A stretch of DNA of 9,330 nt from PALSA-505 sp035308365 (GTDB lineage Bacteria; Actinomycetota; Actinomycetes; Streptosporangiales; Streptosporangiaceae): NCBI GenBank assembly GCA_035308365.1, contig DATGGU010000193.1, positions 1-9,330 on the forward strand, written 5' to 3'. The position numbers and the translations under genes are program-made. The notes under the pieces were generated by a model that saw only the letters and a list, made by a program, of their open reading frames with translations, had not been told where the DNA came from and ran no database searches. Below are positions 5,323-9,330 of the stretch, in pieces; position 1 is the stretch's first letter, and each line of letters starts with the position of its first letter.

Positions 5323-8217
5323 ATGAGGGTCCGGCCGAGAACGACAGCACGATACACGGCGGCCTTCAGCGGGACGGGGCTGCGCGCGGCCGCCGCAGGG
5401 ATCGCCGCGGCAGGACTGGTCATGGCCGCACCGGGGCCAAACGCGCTGGCCCAGGGCAGCGCTCCCGGCGCGCCGGGGGCGAACGCCACCTGGAACGAGT
5501 CGAACCTCCAGGCCTTCGCCGACTCGCTCGGCGCCAATTCCAAGGTCTGGTACACGCTGGGCGACGGCGAGCTGGAGAACGTGTTCTATCCGCAGACCGA
5601 TACGCCCAGCACGTTCGGGCTGCAGTACATCGTGACCGACGGCTCAACCTTCGCCGACACCGAAGTGTCGAACACGACGCACACGATCTCGCTGGCCGAC
5701 CCGACGTCGCTGGTCTGGCAGCAGGTCAACACCAACGCCGACTTCAAGATCACCAAAACCTACATAGCCGACCCGTCCCGGTCGGTCGTCGACATCCAGA
5801 CTACGTTCGACAACCTCAGCTCCAAGCCGCTCCAGTTGTACGCCGACTACCTGCCGCAGCTCAACAACGACGGCATGGGCAACACCGGCGGCACCGACGC
5901 GGCCAGCGGTGACCTGGTGTCGGCCAACGGCCAGGTGGCCAGCGCGCTGGCCGCCTCGACCGGGTTCAGCCAGACCACGACCGGCTATGTTGGCACATCC
6001 AGCGACGGAAGCCAGCAGCTTGCCAGCAGCGACAAGCTGACCGCGACGTACACGTCGGCCTCGGCCGGCGGCCACATCGTACAGGTGGCGCAGATCCCGG
6101 TGGCCGCCACCGGGTCGACGACCTTCACCCTGGCTCTGGGATTCGATTCAACCGAGTCGGCCGCGATCTCCGACGCTGCCGCGTCGCTGCAGGCGGGCTT
6201 CTCGTCGCTGGAGACCACGTTCGAGGATGGCTGGCACACCTGGGTGAACGGCCTAAATGCCGCACCAGGCTCCGTGACCGGCAGCACCCAGCTCGAGCAG
6301 CAGTATTACGTCTCGCTGATGGAGCTGAAAGCGGATGAGGACAAGACCTACGCCGGCGGGTTCGTGGCGGCGCCGAACGACCCGTGGGGCACCAGCGTCA
6401 GCGCGAACAGCGGCGGCGACCATGGGTACCACGCCGTCTGGACCCGCGACGAATACGAAATGGCCACCACGCTGCTGGCCGCCGGGGACAGCACCGACGC
6501 CAACGCCGCGCTGCAGTACATCTTCAACTACGAGGAAGAGCCCAGCGGAGCGGTCAAGCAGAACACCTTCCTCAACGGCACCGCCGTCTTCGGCTCGCTG
6601 CAGATGGACGAGGTCGCCGACCCGATCATCCTGGCCTACCAGCTCGGCGCCACGAACTCCGCCGACTGGTCGCACATCGAGAGCCTGGCGAACTACCTGG
6701 TCGCCAACGGACCGTACACGCCGGAGGAACGCTGGGAGGAAATCGGCGGCTACTCCCCCTCGACCATGGCGGCCGAAATCGCCGGGCTGGTCTGCGCGGC
6801 CTCGATCGCGGCCGGCAACGGCGCGACCGGCCTGGCCGCCACCTACCAGGCGACCGCCCAGTCCTGGGCGTCGCAGCTCGACAACCTGACCTACACGACC
6901 AGCGGCCCGTACGGCAGCGGCGACTACTTCCTGCGGGTCACCCAGGACCGCAACCCCAACTCCGGCGCGTCCATCGGCATTGCCAACGGCGGCGGCAGCC
7001 ACGACGACCGGACCGTGGTCGACGCCGGCTTCCTGGAGCTGGTCCGGCTGGGCGTCAGGGCGGCCACCTCGCCCGACATCACCAGCAGCCTGCCGGTCGT
7101 AGATTCCGAGATCGAAGTGCAGACACCCGAGGGCCCGATCTGGCACCGGTACAACTTCGACGGCTACGGCGAGACCGCGTCCGGCGGCGACTACACCGGC
7201 GCCGGGGTGGGCAACCCGTGGCCGGTGCTGACCGGCGAGCGCGGCGAGTACGACGTCGCCGACGGCAACCTGACCGCCGCCAAGTCCATGCTGTCGGCCA
7301 TGGCCGGCGCCGCCAACTCCGGTTACCAGATTCCCGAGCAGGTGTGGGGCGGCAGCAGCGGCACCGGCGGGTTCACGTTCGGCCAGCCGGACAACTCATC
7401 GACGCCGCTGATGTGGGCGATGGCGCAGTACGTGCGGCTGGCCATCGACATCTCGGCGGGCGAGGACGTGGACACCCCAGCGGTGGTCACCCAGTGCATC
7501 CAGCACAACTCCTGCCCGGTGAGCGGGCCGGTGAAGGAAACGGTCAACGTGACCGTGCCGGTGAACACGGACGGCTCGGCCAGCACCGTGTACCTGGACG
7601 GCAACCTGTCCGCGCTCGGCTTCGGCCAGGCCGACTGGGCGTCCAACGGCATTCCCATGACCAGGGTCAACGCGGACACCTGGACGGCGACCGTCTACGC
7701 CGCCGCCGGCACTCCCCTGTCCTACAAGTATGATCTGGGCGGCAACTGGAACAACGCCGAGGTGAACGCCGACTGCGCCTCGGTGGGCAACCGGAGCATG
7801 AACGTCAACGGCGGCACGGTCAACGACACCGTGGCCAACTGGGCCGGCCCCGGCGCCTGCGGCAACTCCGGAGCGATCATCAACGTGACCGTGCCATCGA
7901 GCACCCCGAGCGGCGGCACCGTCTATCTGTCCGGCAACTACAACGTGCTCGGCACCGGCATCCCGTCGTCGGCCAACTGGGCGGCGCAGGACTACCCGAT
8001 GATCAAGACCGGCCCGTACACCTGGACCCTCACCATCACCGGCGTACCGGTGGCAAACTTCCAGTACAAGTTCGACCTGAACGGCACCTGGAACAACGTC
8101 GAGGAAACGAGCTCGTGCGGGTACGTGAACAACCGCAGCTTCGGCTTCAACGACCAGGATGCCACCTACACGGCCAATGACACGGTGGCTGCCTGGCAGG
8201 GCATAGGTGGCTGCTGA
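5323..8217 (+). CDS. Secreted GH15 glucoamylase/glucodextranase-like enzyme with two C-terminal starch-binding-like domains
   Basis: Extracellular exo-acting glycoside hydrolase, 964 aa, expected to release glucose from starch, maltodextrin or dextran-type glucans. Residues 1-43 are a signal peptide (basic N-terminus, hydrophobic Ala/Gly/Leu core, ALA-Q cleavage at 43/44). Residues about 45-310 are the beta-sandwich N-terminal domain of bacterial GH15 enzymes, beginning NATWNESNLQAFADSLG. The (alpha/alpha)6 catalytic domain covers about 315-715: HGYHAVWTRDE (Trp373, Arg375, Asp376), general acid Glu472 in EERWEEIGGYSPST, general base Glu672 in YQIPEQVWGG. The 200-residue Glu-Glu spacing is close to the 198 I recall for the Thermoanaerobacterium enzyme. 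Two tandem modules of about 105 aa follow (about 740-846 and 852-964), each starting VNVTVP or INVTVP, with YKYDLGGNWNN or YKFDLNGTWNN, NRS, and a terminal Cys likely disulfide-bonded to an internal Cys. They resemble CBM20-type starch-binding domains. Glucoamylase versus glucodextranase cannot be settled by eye. Confidence 0.93.
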   Translation: MRVRPRTTARYTAAFSGTGLRAAAAGIAAAGLVMAAPGPNALAQGSAPGAPGANATWNESNLQAFADSLGANSKVWYTLGDGELENVFYPQTDTPSTFGLQYIVTDGSTFADTEVSNTTHTISLADPTSLVWQQVNTNADFKITKTYIADPSRSVVDIQTTFDNLSSKPLQLYADYLPQLNNDGMGNTGGTDAASGDLVSANGQVASALAASTGFSQTTTGYVGTSSDGSQQLASSDKLTATYTSASAGGHIVQVAQIPVAATGSTTFTLALGFDSTESAAISDAAASLQAGFSSLETTFEDGWHTWVNGLNAAPGSVTGSTQLEQQYYVSLMELKADEDKTYAGGFVAAPNDPWGTSVSANSGGDHGYHAVWTRDEYEMATTLLAAGDSTDANAALQYIFNYEEEPSGAVKQNTFLNGTAVFGSLQMDEVADPIILAYQLGATNSADWSHIESLANYLVANGPYTPEERWEEIGGYSPSTMAAEIAGLVCAASIAAGNGATGLAATYQATAQSWASQLDNLTYTTSGPYGSGDYFLRVTQDRNPNSGASIGIANGGGSHDDRTVVDAGFLELVRLGVRAATSPDITSSLPVVDSEIEVQTPEGPIWHRYNFDGYGETASGGDYTGAGVGNPWPVLTGERGEYDVADGNLTAAKSMLSAMAGAANSGYQIPEQVWGGSSGTGGFTFGQPDNSSTPLMWAMAQYVRLAIDISAGEDVDTPAVVTQCIQHNSCPVSGPVKETVNVTVPVNTDGSASTVYLDGNLSALGFGQADWASNGIPMTRVNADTWTATVYAAAGTPLSYKYDLGGNWNNAEVNADCASVGNRSMNVNGGTVNDTVANWAGPGACGNSGAIINVTVPSSTPSGGTVYLSGNYNVLGTGIPSSANWAAQDYPMIKTGPYTWTLTITGVPVANFQYKFDLNGTWNNVEETSSCGYVNNRSFGFNDQDATYTANDTVAAWQGIGGC

Positions 8218-8219
8218 CC

Positions 8220-8294
8220 CGCCGTCGCCGCCGATGAAGTTTTGAATATTTGACGGCGCCCGCTGACCACCAGCGCAAGCCGGGCCACGCCCGG
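8220..8294 (+). terminator. Hairpin cluster downstream of the glucoamylase
   Basis: Directly after the stop codon there are three stems: CGCCGTC (8220-8226) with GACGGCG (8252-8258) across a 25-nt AT-rich loop, CGCTG-ACCAC-CAGCG (8261-8275), and CCGGGC-CAC-GCCCGG (8280-8294). No U-tract follows, which is common for actinomycete terminators. It lies between convergent genes, so it could serve both strands. Confidence 0.5.
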
Positions 8295-8443
8295 TAGAGG
8301 GCGATTTAAGCAAGAGCTCATTCGGCCGTTGCCGGGCCACCGGCATGGGTGGAACATGTGCTACGCGTCACGGTGGCAGCCTGCATATCGGCGCGCTGTG
8401 CCACAGCCGGTTTCGGCCCCGATAGCCGAGAGTCCTCCGCGGG

Positions 8444-8677
8444 TCAGCGGCGTGGCTGCCTGCGCGTGTCCGTGGTCACGACAATGACCAGCCTGGCGGC
8501 CTCAGAGAGTTCGCCCGACTCGCGCAGCGAGTCAGCCTCGTCAGGCAGCAAGCTGATGACAAGCTCCGCGTAAGAAGAGGTGTTCTGGCGGCTCGGCCTG
8601 TGAGTGTGGATCGCGTTCACGATCCAGCCAATTGCAGCACCGGCACCGAACGCCGCTGCAATCGCTTCAACGATCAA
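8444..8677 (-). CDS. Small single-pass membrane protein, hypothetical (77 aa, TTG start)
   Basis: I do not recognise the family. The case for a gene is the near-ideal Shine-Dalgarno GGAGGTG (8684-8690 on the minus strand) eight bases from TTG at 8677-8675. The product starts (M)IVEAIAAAFGAGAAIGWIVNA, a probable single membrane helix or uncleaved signal anchor, then a short basic stretch HTHRPSRQ and a polar, acidic C-terminal part with LLPDEADSLRESGELSEAA, ending Arg-rich. The open frame extends upstream to another TTG at 8785, but that start has no ribosome binding site and falls in the terminator at 8784-8819, so the shorter form is preferred. It converges with the glucoamylase gene. No partner is evident; function unknown. 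Confidence 0.55.
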   Translation of the reverse strand: MIVEAIAAAFGAGAAIGWIVNAIHTHRPSRQNTSSYAELVISLLPDEADSLRESGELSEAARLVIVVTTDTRRQPRR

Positions 8678-8683
8678 CTTTCT

Positions 8684-8690
8684 CACCTCC
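8684..8690 (-). promoter_or_regulatory. Strong ribosome binding site deciding the TTG start of the small gene
   Basis: GGAGGTG on the minus strand; the GGAGG core is followed after 8 nt by TTG. A GTG overlaps this site at 8686 and is therefore unlikely to be the start. Confidence 0.65.
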
Positions 8691-8783
8691 GTCTGGTCGG
8701 TCTTCCGAGCGAGGGCCCGGCCGATGGCGGCCTCATCGGCGCGCCGTCCGCCGGGCTGACGAGGTTGGCGATAGTGTTTGGGC

Positions 8784-8819
8784 AACGAAAACGGGCCACA
8801 GCCCCATGACTGTGACCCG
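8784..8819 (-). terminator. Intrinsic terminator reading leftward
   Basis: On the minus strand CGGGTCACAG pairs with CTGTGGCCCG (10-bp stem, one G-U pair) around the loop TCATGGGG, followed at once by TTTTCGTT. On the plus strand the same stem has a mismatch and no U-tract, so the direction is minus. No coding gene recognised in 8820-9238 would use it. Confidence 0.75.
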
Positions 8820-9238
8820 CTCTAGCGCAACGACGACTGGCTGCCCAGCCCGCCCGGGGGTTAAGACCGAAGGCCCGTACCTGCTACCGGTCATGTGATG
8901 CCGCCTCTCAAACTCGCCGTCCCGCAAGCTCATAACTGGGATTCCCAGAAATCAGTTCCCTCACACTCAAGTTGCGTCTTTTCCTTCCCACGAGCCGGGC
9001 AAGGCACCAGGTCAGAGCGTTCGCATCGCGCACAGGTTGGCGTTTGGGCACGTCAGAGCTTGAGTATCGCTAGAGATGACCTCAAGAAGGGCTGCGATCG
9101 GCTCACGGTAAGAGTAAGGTGTTGCGTCATGGGATTCCCAAGACGGAAGATCTGTCTTTGTGCTTGCACGCAGGTCGACACTCCAAGGTCGCCTGAGGTT
9201 TGGTTAGCGGCGGGGCCTCGACGGCAGGGCGGCGGACC
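8820..9238. other. Intergenic region ahead of the XRE gene with palindromes and repeats
   Basis: I find no convincing protein gene or tRNA in these 419 bp. Visible structure: CTGGGATTCCCAG at 8936-8948 and TGGGATTCCCA at 9130-9140, which share an 11-bp palindrome; a CTTGAG...CTCAAG inverted repeat at 9059-9086 with a 16-nt spacer; an imperfect direct repeat beginning GTCAGAGC at 9011 and 9052; and GGTTGGCGTTTGGGCA at 9035-9050, echoed with a 5-bp insertion at 8763-8784. Base composition is lower in GC than in the flanking genes, consistent with a regulatory region or transferred DNA. Confidence 0.6.
8936..9140. repeat. Two copies of the palindrome TGGGATTCCCA
   Basis: The 11-bp sequence TGGGATTCCCA occurs at 8937-8947 (extended by one pair to 13 bp) and at 9130-9140, 193 bp apart. 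Both lie upstream of the XRE-like start at 9239, so they are candidate operator sites, perhaps for autoregulation. Confidence 0.7.
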
Positions 9239-9330
9239 ATGGAGAAGGTTACCGGGGCGCTAGGACCCAGACGGCGCATCGCCGCCACTCTCAAGCGGCT
9301 GAGGGATGACTCGGGCAAGACGCTCGATGA
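9239..9330 (+). CDS. XRE-family helix-turn-helix regulator, N-terminal fragment (3' end outside window)
   Basis: Only the first 30 codons are present, from ATG at 9239. The product begins MEKVTGALGPRRRIAATLKR and continues LRDDSGKTLD. This matches the start of the actinomycete XRE regulators that carry a DUF5753 C-terminal domain: a GPRRR-type lead-in, then helix 1 (LKRLRDDSGKTLD) of the Cro/C1 domain. Such regulators are usually about 280 aa and are often followed by a small DUF397 gene. An in-frame TTG at 9200 is possible but fits the family N-terminus less well. The ribosome binding site is weak (GGCGG about five bases upstream). The paired palindromes upstream could be its targets; this is inference. 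Confidence 0.72.
   Translation, partial: MEKVTGALGPRRRIAATLKRLRDDSGKTLD

Noticed and set aside
6253..7733. Long open frames of 297 aa (minus) and 449 aa (plus, another frame) inside the glucoamylase gene
   Set aside because: They overlap a clear GH15 gene, have Arg/Gly-rich low-complexity translations typical of high-GC shadow frames and show no family motifs.
8786..8930. Possible tRNA or 5S-like RNA in the right intergenic region
   Set aside because: No T-loop GTTCGAAT-type element or cloverleaf pairing could be found on either strand.
8733..8933. 66-aa minus-strand frame
   Set aside because: It runs through the intrinsic terminator, has no ribosome binding site I can see and no recognisable motifs.
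8895..9263. 122-aa plus-strand frame overlapping the XRE start
   Set aside because: Composition is not gene-like (mixed Cys/Arg/Ser, no domain), and it overlaps the better supported XRE start in another frame.

Overview
The window is high-GC actinomycete DNA. The GC-rich third codon positions, GTG/TTG starts, a RepSA-type replication gene and a DUF5753-style regulator start all point to a filamentous actinobacterium such as Streptomyces or a relative. This placement is an inference from style; no species marker is present.

Layout. (1) Positions 1-2034 are the end of an integrated actinomycete integrative and conjugative element (AICE). They hold the C-terminal part of a RepSA-like replication initiator, a small excisionase and a tyrosine integrase, in one translationally coupled rep-xis-int block reading toward a tRNA-Arg(CCU) gene on the minus strand. 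The tRNA 3' end is the expected attachment site, so DNA to the right of it is host chromosome. (2) Positions 2151-2871 hold a decayed sugar-porter MFS gene: only the C-terminal half remains, broken by two -1 frameshifts that each look like the loss of one T. A GC-rich short tandem repeat follows. (3) Positions 2956-5008 are a methionine-salvage locus. mtnC (enolase-phosphatase) is on the minus strand, and mtnD (acireductone dioxygenase) and mtnB (methylthioribulose-1-phosphate dehydratase) are on the plus strand, overlapping by 4 bases. The three enzymes cover consecutive steps from methylthioribulose-1-phosphate to the keto-acid precursor of methionine. (4) Positions 5009-5322 are intergenic, with a 29-bp imperfect direct repeat. 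(5) Positions 5323-8217 encode a secreted GH15 glucoamylase/glucodextranase-type enzyme with two C-terminal starch-binding-like repeats. (6) Positions 8218-9330 hold hairpins, a small minus-strand membrane-protein gene with a strong ribosome binding site and TTG start, an intrinsic terminator on the minus strand with no recognised gene feeding it, several palindromes, and the first 30 codons of an XRE-family regulator running off the window.

I found no clear new defence or mobile system. The best second-look items are an extra residue inside the metal-binding motif of MtnD, a proline in the recognition helix of the excisionase, the double T-loss pseudogene beside the AICE integration site, the orphan minus-strand terminator, and the paired palindromes ahead of the XRE gene.
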